Positions 1 to 8,363 of a stretch of 18,349 nucleotides of DNA are shown here, piece by piece. The position numbers were made by a program, and so were the translations under genes. Positions within the stretch are counted from its first letter, which is position 1. Each line of letters opens with the position of its first letter. Origin of the DNA: CAZQIC01 sp964593555 (GTDB taxonomy: Bacteria; Bacteroidota; Bacteroidia; JAFLBG01); the NCBI GenBank assembly GCA_964593555.1, contig CAZQIC010000099.1, forward strand, positions 1-18,349, given 5' to 3'. The notes beneath the pieces were generated by a model. It searched no databases, had not been told where the DNA came from, and was given only the letters and a program-made list of their open reading frames with translations.

Positions 1-3000
1 GTTCCCATTAAAGGCATACCGTAAGCGTAATAATTATTATAACTCTTAATATCGGCAATGGATTTTTTCTGTTTAATAAATAACACATTGTCTACATAAA
101 ATGTATTTACATCACTGGTGCCTGCATGGTAAACTTTTACCTTGCTTGTAGTGTTTACCGCGGAGAAAGCAAGCGTTACATGCCCGCTGGCATTTAACAC
201 TGTATTTGCCAGCACTAATGTGTAATCATTGTTGTAAACAGATACTCCCACCGGGTAATTGGTTACTGTTATATCCATTTCAATCTGGTAGGCTTCGTTT
301 ACCACAGTGTTAAATGTTTTTGCAGCGCCATTGTCCGGGCGGTTGGTAATACATTTTAACCTGCCGGCATCAAGTGTTACAAATGATTCAGGCTCGTACC
401 TGTCCCAGCCTTCAAGACTGGCTGAAAAATTATCTGTATCCAGCGTATCGTTATAACTTATCAGTTTCTTGCGGTCACCAAAGGTTACATGCTGCGCATT
501 GATATGATCTTTTAACTGGTATTCTTTCCTATCAATTATACGGGTGGAGTAAAAGCCGTCAACCACCAATTGAAGGCTATCGTCCATGCCATCTGTTAAG
601 CAACAGCCAATACATCCACAACCTGTTACATCAACATTTGTATGGTCATATCCCAACAAATCGCTGCCGTATATTGGTACTTCGGTTTGTATTATGCGGT
701 AACCGCTTTCATATTGTCCGCCTTGCATGTGGTGTATTAATTGAACACTTATACAGTTAAAAGGGGTGCAGCTATTGTCAAAGGTAATTTGCTTTCCGTT
801 TGGAGCTGATCCTGTACCAGGTAAGGCACTTATAATTATGGTATCACCGCTTGCTGTGGCCGTATAATCGGGGCTGCTGATGGTAGTATTAATATTTGTA
901 ACAGTATTTTGTACCAACTGCGCAATAGTCATACCATCGGTATAAATCATAATACCGACTGTTACGTTATCTACAAATACTGTCCTTGCCGTTAAACCTT
1001 CTGTAATTGCTCCTGTGATCCTGAATTTTCCAATGGCATTCTTTTCCAGCGTACAGGTATTCCCAACAGGGCATGTTTTTTGGTAAATGGAAACATCATT
1101 GCCACTTGCATCTTCCACATAATAAGTGATGACTGCGTTGTTATCATTTAGCGGATCAAAAATTTTGCGTACACGGTTGCCTGTTGCATCATACAAAAAT
1201 TGTATTTTTTCTCCATTGCTTTTCTTTATTTCCTGCACTTTACCATACACGGTCCAGGTAACAGAGTCAATACCATTTTTTATATCTTTTGTTCTCTCAC
1301 CAATTGCAGTGAATTTGTAATTGCCTGTGTTCTGATCATCCGCATCACCTATATAAGCTCCTGCTGTTATATTATCATCCACATGATCCAGCCTGTTGCT
1401 GCCTGAGTAATAGCTAAACTTCAATTGGTCCATTAATCCTCCATCTGCGTAGCGTATCAATGAATCCATGCCTCCGTTGCCATTGTATTTATAACGGTTG
1501 TCAAAATTACCCGCAGGGTTACTCCATGCTGTACCGCTGTATTTATTGTAGTCCTCTATCTTTAACCTGTTCAATTGATCATAGCGGTATTTAAAGCCCG
1601 TGTACCCTGCATAATGCGAACCAATGGTATCTGTTTGTAGTGTCCAGCTGCTTATGTTCCCATTAAATAATTCGCTTTGTGTTCCAAACGAACTAACCAG
1701 TTTGCTATAGGAAGGATTAAACGGAGAATTGCCTCGTTTAAAATCGTTGTTATAATAACCCAGCACCATTCCAAAAGCATCACCGCAAAAACCGCCTGTG
1801 CTGCCGCCAAAAGAGGCAAGGCCGTCCTTGCCCGGATCATCATATATGGAAAAGGAAGGATGATTCATCGCTTTAAGCCAGCCTTGTATAGTATATACAT
1901 TATCAACCCCCTGTATTTTATCTTCACCTATTTCCATTCGTTTAAGCGGGCCATGTTTGTAATATGCATAATTACCATCTTTATCCCAGCCTATATGCCC
2001 GCGTTTTATGTTACCGGCAATGGTGCGTGTTTTAGGAAATAATTGTACCGTAGTTACCGCTATCCATGAAGTCCATGCGGATTTTATACGCTGGTCAGTA
2101 TCATATGTAAAGCGGTGATGGTATTCGTCTCTAAAGCCTTCGTTGTAATGCACCCCGATAACTTTATTAGAAATTAAATCATATTCATAACGTAAATAAT
2201 TACGGTCAAGCCCGGGAACGTGCTGTATTACCCATTCCACATTTCCATGCGGATCGTAAGAAAAATAGGTATACGCCGCCTCATCAGTATAAGTATAGCT
2301 TACCCTGTTCTGCAAAAAGCGCTGAGGCTTACTGCCTATAAATGTTACGCCGCTTGCCGCATTAGTATAAACGGTAAAGGTGCGTTCTTTATTACCTGAT
2401 GAAGGGAATTTACTATTGTTTAAGCTATCCGTAAATGTGGCATAGTTTTTTGAGCTTTGGCCTACCTCGATGATTCTGCCCAGGTTATCATATTTTGTAT
2501 AGCTGTATACACTTAACAGTTTTTGCTTGGCGTTGCGTGAAAAACGCAATTGCCCCTTGTAATCATACCAAAAATCCGTGACACCTCCGTCAGGTGTTTC
2601 CTGTTTCACCAATTGTTTCAAACTGTTATAACTGTACTTTGTTACAAATGTGTGTGCAGGATGTTGTTGTCTTGTAGTGCTTGTTATAACTCCCGAAGGC
2701 GAAACCGTGCGAACAAGATTTCCACCTCTGTCGTAATAATAAAGGGTGTAATGATAAGTACCTAACTGATACTTTAAAGAAAATACATCATTAAGACTAT
2801 CAGGATTGGCGCAGGTATTTTTGTACTGCTCGGTAAACGCATTCAGCTGTTGTTGTATTATACTACCTACCTGTTGATAAATAGATGAGAGCATAACTCC
2901 TGCTGATGCAGAATCGCAGCTGATGGATTTAAATGTAACCGTATTACTATCAGCAGTAAAACGAACAGGTTGTGTCCATTTAAAACAAACCGGGGGATGT

Positions 3001-6000
3001 GTACAGGCTTCTCTTGCCTTAATAACCCAGTAATCGGCAGTGTAAATAGGATGGCCGGTGTTATTGCCTGCTGTTTTATGGCAGTTCCCTGTACTGTCGG
3101 CTAAACTGTATGAGTATCCGGCAAACCAATAATAGCCTTCTTCGTCCTGGTCAATAGCGGTAAAGTAATCATTGAGTTGTCCCCCGAAATCCCTGTCCCA
3201 AACCTTAGCTCCCAATGAATCGAGCTTTACTATCCACCAGTCGTAATCTTCGACCGAGCCGCATTTGTTCTGGCTTTTATCAAAACCTGCATTTGACTTG
3301 GTACTACCGCCAATAAGATATTCACCTTTTTTAGTTTGCTTAATATCCATATGGCGGTCGAAGAAAGGATCTTCTTGTCCGGAAGCCAACAAATCTCTCT
3401 GCCAAATTATATTTTGCCCTGTTACATAAGTAGTGTCCTTTACTTTCAGCACCCAATAGTCAAAAGTTCCGTACTGAGTATTCTGTGTTTTATTACAGTA
3501 TATGTTTGGAGATATTATGCAATTTCCGGAAATAGAATAGCCTGTAAGTACAAGTTTCCCATCTCTTGCCTGCGTGGCGCTCATTAAATAATCATCGGAC
3601 ATGCCACCGTAGCTGTTGTCATAAATTTTTGTTCCGGCGGTATCAGTTTTCACGATCCAATAGTCATATCCACCTATACCATAACTTCTGTTGCATCCTG
3701 CAACGTTAGATGAACCGGCAAGTAAATAATTTTTGTCCTGCAACTCCAATACTTTCATTAACCTGTTTTCTCCATCGCCACCATAAGCTTTATCCCAAAT
3801 TTTTGTTCCGTCAGGACGTAGCTTTACCAACCAGTAATGCAAGCCGCAGCCTGATGCGGTTTTGTTGCCAGAAGGTGAACTGTTGCTGCTGCCGGCAAGT
3901 AATAAATTTCCATCAGAAGTTTCAATTACACTACGAAGTACATCAGATGATGTGCCACCATAAGTTTTATCCCATACTTTTTTACCATTGGGGTCTAAGC
4001 GCAGCACCCAGTAATCGTGGGTGTTAGAAAATGAGTTGGCGCTTTTCTCTCCCGATATATTTGAACGTGAAGCTCCGCCCAAGAGCAAACTACCGTCCTT
4101 CATTTCATAAATGCTATATAATGAGTCGCCGCTACTGCCTCCTATAAGCGCATCCCATACACGGTTTCCTTTATCATTCACTTTTATTATCCAGTAGTCC
4201 CTCACGCCACGGTTAATACCTGTAATATCAAAACTCTGAGAACTTTCAGTATACCCCGCAAGGAAATATCCGCCGCAGTTTTTACTTTCTACAATATCAA
4301 AAAGTTTATCGTTCTGTGTACCTCCGTAATTCCTTTGCCATAATGTATGTAAATACGGATCGCTGGAGCTGGGGTTTGTTATCTGCGAATACCCGCCAGG
4401 GCAGGAATTGGTATTCACTTTAAGGTCATAGCCCCATGTCATCGCCTTTTCAAAATTTTTCTTCTCTGTAGGATTACCCACACTGTCAACATTTGCACCA
4501 TTTTGATAAACAGTAAGGGTACAAAGCTTCAAACAGTTTTCTACCAATGAATAAGCCATACATTCTACTTGTGCTTTATTAATGGAAAAGTTGGTAAAGC
4601 CGGCAGGCAGCGGATTGATACTCCATGAATATTTTTGTCCCCATGTAGTATCCAGTTGAAGATAATATTTATCGCCCTCTACATACAAGGAGTCATTATG
4701 ATATTTCCGGACAATAGTTTGCTTAAAATCATCATAGCGAGATTCGCAGGCATTAGCGCAGGCACATTCTGCTGCATTTTTTTTATCAAGAGTATATTGG
4801 GTAGTTACTACATCAGATGTGGAGCTTCTAACGCACTGATAATATTGTTCCCATTTTTTACCGAAGATGAGCCCATTTAAACTATCCTGTTGGGATGGAG
4901 GTGGGGTGAAGTAGGAGTCGCAGGCGGGCTTATTTCCCAATACGTATTTAAAATATTTAAATCCGTTTACAATATATCCTGTTGCGCCCGTAGGTGTGTT
5001 GGAATATCCAATGAGTTTTCGCCCGGAACAATCTAAAAATTCGGTAAGCAGATCAACTTTGTAGCCTGTAGCTCCATTGTCAGCCAATTCTCTTGCATTG
5101 CCGTAGTTTTGAGTAAGGCGTTCCCAGCATTTCCATAATTGCTGACAATTATATTCATCAGCGACCATGTTAGTCACAAGCGTATTAAATTGGCCGGGTG
5201 TAACTGAGAAGGCCGGAAGAAAGAAATTCAGAAAGCCACCCGTTGTACCTGAATAAGCAGGAATATGAGCCCAGCGTTTTTTGAAATAGTCTTCAAAATC
5301 GGGGGTGCTGTCGTGGCAATCATATTTTGCACAAACATAAATTGGTATTGCTACCTTTTGGTTACATCCAATATTTTGATAAAATACAGAATCGGCAAAA
5401 ACAGAATCGGGATTTGTAACATTGGTATTAATACCATAAATCGAATACAATTCGTCAACAGCATTGGCGTTTAAGTATTTGTATACTAATTCCAATGAAT
5501 CATTGGCAGCTCTTTGCAAACGATTTTGGATAGTATCCAAATGCTGTTGCAAATAAGTGTAAGAAGATGAATTGGAAACGAAATTATTAGCATACACTCT
5601 TTTCTCTATAACATATTTTCCCGCATTCAGCGTGCGCGTAAATGAGGTATCCCATTTATGAATGCTACTGCAAGATGCTGGAGGTAATAATTTTTTTACG
5701 CTATAGGTAGTATCATCCCCATGGATAAGAAATTCTACTGTATAATCACAGGTGCTACATAAGTTTACACATAGGTATTCTATATCCCTTTTATTGAGAG
5801 AGTATTCAAAGGTAACAAGAGTTGTTTTGGTAAACACCACAGGCTTCGTGGTGGTAATACCGTAATCTCCCAAACGACTTTTTCCTGTGAGAGTATCTTG
5901 TACCGTATATACAGATTGCTTGTATCCAGGAACTGTATCTAAAATGGCGCCATCGCCATCCAGCCCAACCGATATTGCAGTGGCAATGGTTTGCCCTTCC

Positions 6001-7589
6001 TTATTAATATAATTGGCTGTAGCTGTTTTGTTCGCATCAATGGTCACTGCTTTATGCACGCTTTCCGCAGACGGAGCTTCATCACCAAAAACACGGATAA
6101 GCTCATCATCGCTAACCCCCGAATAAAATGTTTTGGTAGTATGATCGTTACTAGGCTTTATACGATGTGTTTCTCCCGGCCCGCTTTGTTCTTTTACCCT
6201 CCCTGTTCCATCCCTCTCATATACCGCGCGGCTGAAAGGATAATTTTCCGCATTGGCAATTGCAGAGTCTTTATTGGCATTGGAAAAATATGCACTAAGA
6301 ATTCCGGCTGCCGGATTCGGGTCATTATAATTGGTATCTGCATCAAAGTAGCGGGCTCCATAAATAACATTACCTACTTTTATAAATCCGGGTTTGTAAG
6401 TAAATGAATCAGCAGCCAAGGGAGCGGCCAACGTTGTAATAGCAGGTCTTCCGCTGTAATCATAAACAGTCTGGTTAGCAATTACATCCTGAACAGATGA
6501 AATATGTGTTTGTGTTTGTTTTATCTGTTGCAAGCCATTTGCATAAGTCATTTTTTCACTCATCCTGAATTTGGGCGACATGGGATCGCCTTCACTGAAA
6601 GTACGCGAGTAAATCCAGTTAAGCGTATCATCAAACTGATTATAAAAGAAAATATAATCGTTATTAGGAACTACTCCGTTATTTATATCAAGCGTGCTTC
6701 CCTCCAGGTAAATATTATTAACCTCATTGCTCCACCTGCCCCAATTGCGGGAGTCTGCAATACCTCCGTCATAATAATTTCCAATGGGCCGTACCCGCCA
6801 AACATAATATCCCCTGCCTTCCACGATAGGAATGGTAAGGTTAGTTTCCGGATTACCGACTTCGATTGTTAATGCTTTATTCCATTCAATTTTTGTTTTT
6901 ATTTTTTTCTCATTATCGGTATATGCATTTTCCGTATTGTATAATCTTAATAACTGGAACTGGTAATTGGGAACATCCTGACAACCAGTTTGCCAGGTAA
7001 ATTTTGTGGGATTTTTAGGGGTTACCTTGTCGTTATAAAGATTTACAGGCTTTGCATCAACGCCAATTTCTTCATTGTAATACACAGCTAACTTAATATT
7101 GTTTTTTAGTTCGCTATTATTGGTTACCCCGTAGTGAGTTATCTTGATAACAAACCGGTTTACGAGTGCGTGTGCCGCAGCAGAAATATCCCTCATAAAT
7201 ATCTGTTCCGGCGCTCCCTCATTAATTTTAAGTTCGGCAGTGTAGGTCAACAATAATCCAGTACCTCCTGTAAACGAACTGTATCCCTTTATAAGTATGC
7301 CAACGGAATCACGGTGCGGTATATCTCCAAGCGGGTATGGATTGCCGGCATAGAAATAGGCATTCAGTATCATTTTCTTGAATTTGTACTTATTGCAATC
7401 ATCGATCAGGATTAGTCCCCCATCTCTTACATAAAGGGTTACACTATCCAAATTAGTCATCTGGGTATTGTTAAACCCCGCGCTGTCTTTCTTAGAATAG
7501 GTTGGAACAATAATTTGCGATAATACAGTTTGCGATAAAAATACATTTGCGCATAAAACGAAAAACAGGTAGCGGAAAAAGTTTGTCAT
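1..7589 (-). CDS. Giant exported RHS/YD-repeat protein, 3' end missing at window edge
   Basis: The reading frame is open from ATG at 7589 to the left edge (2529 complete codons) without a stop, so the C-terminus is missing. Residues 1-25 form a Sec signal peptide ending near LSQTVLSQ. An FnIII-like segment follows at about 180-300, then a Bacteroidota RHS N-terminal region with YDYSGRP and GTGRVKEQSGPG motifs. Cysteine motifs include CVNLCSTCDY near 5750. A seven-unit propeller-like repeat spans about 1084-1526 and YD repeats about 1617-2170 (YDRGGNLV, YDQLNRL, YDATGNRVRK). The end of the RHS core is recognisable from YYVEDASGNDVSIY, EVPIYGSDLLG, YQLKDH and NYYAYGMPLMG, normally followed by the conserved core end and a variable tip. 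It is the last visible gene of a five-gene unit, 17 nt after the previous stop. No Shine-Dalgarno site is seen; AAATAAAGAAATAAAAC precedes ATG. The family call is firm; function (toxin, adhesin or surface shell) is inference. Confidence 0.9.
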   Translation of the reverse strand, partial: MTNFFRYLFFVLCANVFLSQTVLSQIIVPTYSKKDSAGFNNTQMTNLDSVTLYVRDGGLILIDDCNKYKFKKMILNAYFYAGNPYPLGDIPHRDSVGILIKGYSSFTGGTGLLLTYTAELKINEGAPEQIFMRDISAAAHALVNRFVIKITHYGVTNNSELKNNIKLAVYYNEEIGVDAKPVNLYNDKVTPKNPTKFTWQTGCQDVPNYQFQLLRLYNTENAYTDNEKKIKTKIEWNKALTIEVGNPETNLTIPIVEGRGYYVWRVRPIGNYYDGGIADSRNWGRWSNEVNNIYLEGSTLDINNGVVPNNDYIFFYNQFDDTLNWIYSRTFSEGDPMSPKFRMSEKMTYANGLQQIKQTQTHISSVQDVIANQTVYDYSGRPAITTLAAPLAADSFTYKPGFIKVGNVIYGARYFDADTNYNDPNPAAGILSAYFSNANKDSAIANAENYPFSRAVYERDGTGRVKEQSGPGETHRIKPSNDHTTKTFYSGVSDDELIRVFGDEAPSAESVHKAVTIDANKTATANYINKEGQTIATAISVGLDGDGAILDTVPGYKQSVYTVQDTLTGKSRLGDYGITTTKPVVFTKTTLVTFEYSLNKRDIEYLCVNLCSTCDYTVEFLIHGDDTTYSVKKLLPPASCSSIHKWDTSFTRTLNAGKYVIEKRVYANNFVSNSSSYTYLQQHLDTIQNRLQRAANDSLELVYKYLNANAVDELYSIYGINTNVTNPDSVFADSVFYQNIGCNQKVAIPIYVCAKYDCHDSTPDFEDYFKKRWAHIPAYSGTTGGFLNFFLPAFSVTPGQFNTLVTNMVADEYNCQQLWKCWERLTQNYGNARELADNGATGYKVDLLTEFLDCSGRKLIGYSNTPTGATGYIVNGFKYFKYVLGNKPACDSYFTPPPSQQDSLNGLIFGKKWEQYYQCVRSSTSDVVTTQYTLDKKNAAECACANACESRYDDFKQTIVRKYHNDSLYVEGDKYYLQLDTTWGQKYSWSINPLPAGFTNFSINKAQVECMAYSLVENCLKLCTLTVYQNGANVDSVGNPTEKKNFEKAMTWGYDLKVNTNSCPGGYSQITNPSSSDPYLHTLWQRNYGGTQNDKLFDIVESKNCGGYFLAGYTESSQSFDITGINRGVRDYWIIKVNDKGNRVWDALIGGSSGDSLYSIYEMKDGSLLLGGASRSNISGEKSANSFSNTHDYWVLRLDPNGKKVWDKTYGGTSSDVLRSVIETSDGNLLLAGSSNSSPSGNKTASGCGLHYWLVKLRPDGTKIWDKAYGGDGENRLMKVLELQDKNYLLAGSSNVAGCNRSYGIGGYDYWIVKTDTAGTKIYDNSYGGMSDDYLMSATQARDGKLVLTGYSISGNCIISPNIYCNKTQNTQYGTFDYWVLKVKDTTYVTGQNIIWQRDLLASGQEDPFFDRHMDIKQTKKGEYLIGGSTKSNAGFDKSQNKCGSVEDYDWWIVKLDSLGAKVWDRDFGGQLNDYFTAIDQDEEGYYWFAGYSYSLADSTGNCHKTAGNNTGHPIYTADYWVIKAREACTHPPVCFKWTQPVRFTADSNTVTFKSISCDSASAGVMLSSIYQQVGSIIQQQLNAFTEQYKNTCANPDSLNDVFSLKYQLGTYHYTLYYYDRGGNLVRTVSPSGVITSTTRQQHPAHTFVTKYSYNSLKQLVKQETPDGGVTDFWYDYKGQLRFSRNAKQKLLSVYSYTKYDNLGRIIEVGQSSKNYATFTDSLNNSKFPSSGNKERTFTVYTNAASGVTFIGSKPQRFLQNRVSYTYTDEAAYTYFSYDPHGNVEWVIQHVPGLDRNYLRYEYDLISNKVIGVHYNEGFRDEYHHRFTYDTDQRIKSAWTSWIAVTTVQLFPKTRTIAGNIKRGHIGWDKDGNYAYYKHGPLKRMEIGEDKIQGVDNVYTIQGWLKAMNHPSFSIYDDPGKDGLASFGGSTGGFCGDAFGMVLGYYNNDFKRGNSPFNPSYSKLVSSFGTQSELFNGNISSWTLQTDTIGSHYAGYTGFKYRYDQLNRLKIEDYNKYSGTAWSNPAGNFDNRYKYNGNGGMDSLIRYADGGLMDQLKFSYYSGSNRLDHVDDNITAGAYIGDADDQNTGNYKFTAIGERTKDIKNGIDSVTWTVYGKVQEIKKSNGEKIQFLYDATGNRVRKIFDPLNDNNAVITYYVEDASGNDVSIYQKTCPVGNTCTLEKNAIGKFRITGAITEGLTARTVFVDNVTVGIMIYTDGMTIAQLVQNTVTNINTTISSPDYTATASGDTIIISALPGTGSAPNGKQITFDNSCTPFNCISVQLIHHMQGGQYESGYRIIQTEVPIYGSDLLGYDHTNVDVTGCGCIGCCLTDGMDDSLQLVVDGFYSTRIIDRKEYQLKDHINAQHVTFGDRKKLISYNDTLDTDNFSASLEGWDRYEPESFVTLDAGRLKCITNRPDNGAAKTFNTVVNEAYQIEMDITVTNYPVGVSVYNNDYTLVLANTVLNASGHVTLAFSAVNTTSKVKVYHAGTSDVNTFYVDNVLFIKQKKSIADIKSYNNYYAYGMPLMG
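75..437 (-). other. Carbohydrate-binding-module-like (jelly-roll) domain in the RHS protein
   Basis: A segment of about 120 residues starts at DNFSASLEGWDRYEP and ends at FYVDNVLFIKQ. That is the usual outline of a CBM4/9-like jelly roll: 'N-F-x-W' at the start and 'hyd-DN/DD-hyd' at the end. It is inserted between the YQLKDH...GDRK segment and the NYYAYGMP segment of the RHS core. Ligand unknown. Confidence 0.5.
740..1081 (-). other. Inserted Ig-like/structural-protein-like module in the RHS core
   Basis: In related proteins the VSIY segment is followed closely by the EVPIYGSD segment. Here roughly 110 residues separate them. They include TIAQLVQNTVTNINTT, then DYTATASGDTIIISA, then PGTGSAPNGKQITF, and a cysteine pair (SCTPFNC). 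The TATxSGDTxxIxA-x2-GTGxxxNG pattern is familiar from memory in big surface and phage-like structural proteins; the family name cannot be confirmed here. Confidence 0.5.
1082..2741 (-). other. YD-repeat region of the RHS protein
   Basis: Residues about 1617-2170 carry YD-type repeats with the usual Y-D-x2-G-x-[LI] spacing: YYYDRGGNLVRTV, KYDNLGRIIEV, SYDPHGNVEWV, YRYDQLNRLKI and FLYDATGNRVRKI. These are the strands that wrap into the hollow beta-cocoon of RHS and TcC proteins. The region ends with YYVEDASGNDVSIY, the segment that precedes the RHS core end in Bacteroidota members. Confidence 0.85.
3012..4340 (-). repeat. Seven-unit beta-propeller-like protein repeat inside the RHS gene
   Basis: Residues about 1084-1526 of the RHS protein contain seven degenerate units of about 58-73 residues. 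Each has a [Y/F]GG-type turn (NYGG, LIGG, TYGG, AYGG, SYGG, a degenerate sixth, DFGG), an inner strand with G or LLAG/LLGG, and a closing DYW-type strand. The closing strands start at about residues 1131 (DYWIIK), 1192 (DYWVLR), 1251 (HYWLVK), 1309 (DYWIVK), 1377 (DYWVLK), 1450 (DWWIVK) and 1519 (DYWVIK). The pattern matches the W/YGG-DYW repeats frequent in Bacteroidota surface proteins. Seven units would close a seven-bladed propeller. The units are divergent in DNA, so this is an old protein repeat and not a recent tandem duplication. Confidence 0.8.
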
Positions 7590-7606
7590 GGTTTTATTTC
7601 TTTATT

Positions 7607-8356
7607 TCAATTTTTAGTTCTGTTGTCTACAAACTGATAGCCGCTGTATTTATCTGCAAGCAGCTTGTCTGTTTTCATAATTTTCTTTTGAACATTCTCA
7701 TTTAATTTTTTTCCTTTATACGAGTAATCTACCTGGTTTATCACATACTCTACACTCGATAAACCGTTGGGTTCCGAAGATTCATCCGAATCGTTTTTGT
7801 ATATTATTTTTATTTTTTTAATGAATAACTCTGTGGTATTTACATAATAGATATAGCGGCTTATTCCCGTAGTACCACTTGTTCGTTCATTCACATCAAG
7901 CATAATAATTTTATCATATCCTTTAACCTTACTATCTATGCATGAACTTATTTTCGCATTTTTAAATAAAGAATCCTGCATACTACCCAATACAGTATTT
8001 AGTTTATCCGGGGCTCCCCGCATGACAGCATTCGCTCTTGTAATTAATTTTTTTGAGGGTAAAACCATAAACGCATCTTTTTCATCCTGGTACACTTCCA
8101 TTTCGGTACTCTTTATTTCGATGAGTTTTTTTTGCTGCCATATTTCGATTGTGGAAACCACCGCAGGGTGATTTGTGCTGTCATTATACACTACTTTTAC
8201 CGTATAATTAGTATAGCTCATATTATCACCCGCGTTTATATTTTTCGAATCCTTCATCATCTTAGAAAAGGCCGATTTTAATTGCTCCATACACTGAGCG
8301 TTCACCTTAATTAAGATGATATTCAAAAACAATATGCTCCACAATCGAAACTTCAT
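7607..8356 (-). CDS. Secreted 249-residue protein, possibly LolA-like
   Basis: Residues 1-20 form a signal peptide (MKFRLWSILFLNIILIKVNA) with a likely cut before QC, so the product is periplasmic or secreted. The mature part is rich in alternating beta strands (YTVKVVYND, VSTIEIWQQKKLIEIKSTEMEVYQD, IIMLDVN, YIYYVNTTELFIKKIKIIYKND, VEYVINQVDYSYKG). The order of strands and the tail resemble LolA/LolB-type half-barrel lipoprotein carriers, but no diagnostic motif is visible, so this is tentative. It starts 7 nt after the stop of the 2047-residue gene, and the RHS gene starts 17 nt after its own stop. A small exported protein between two giant exported ones suggests a carrier, chaperone or assembly factor for them. 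Start chosen because it places the signal peptide at the N-terminus. Confidence 0.75.
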   Translation of the reverse strand: MKFRLWSILFLNIILIKVNAQCMEQLKSAFSKMMKDSKNINAGDNMSYTNYTVKVVYNDSTNHPAVVSTIEIWQQKKLIEIKSTEMEVYQDEKDAFMVLPSKKLITRANAVMRGAPDKLNTVLGSMQDSLFKNAKISSCIDSKVKGYDKIIMLDVNERTSGTTGISRYIYYVNTTELFIKKIKIIYKNDSDESSEPNGLSSVEYVINQVDYSYKGKKLNENVQKKIMKTDKLLADKYSGYQFVDNRTKN

Positions 8357-8363
8357 TAGCTAA

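Noticed and set aside
3012..4340. Possible DNA-level tandem repeat or CRISPR-like array
   Set aside because: The repetition is at protein level only; unit lengths vary and the bases are divergent.
1126..6872. Many plus-strand frames of 60-140 codons opposite the RHS gene
   Set aside because: All are antisense to the continuous RHS frame and show no domain, signal or repeat of their own.
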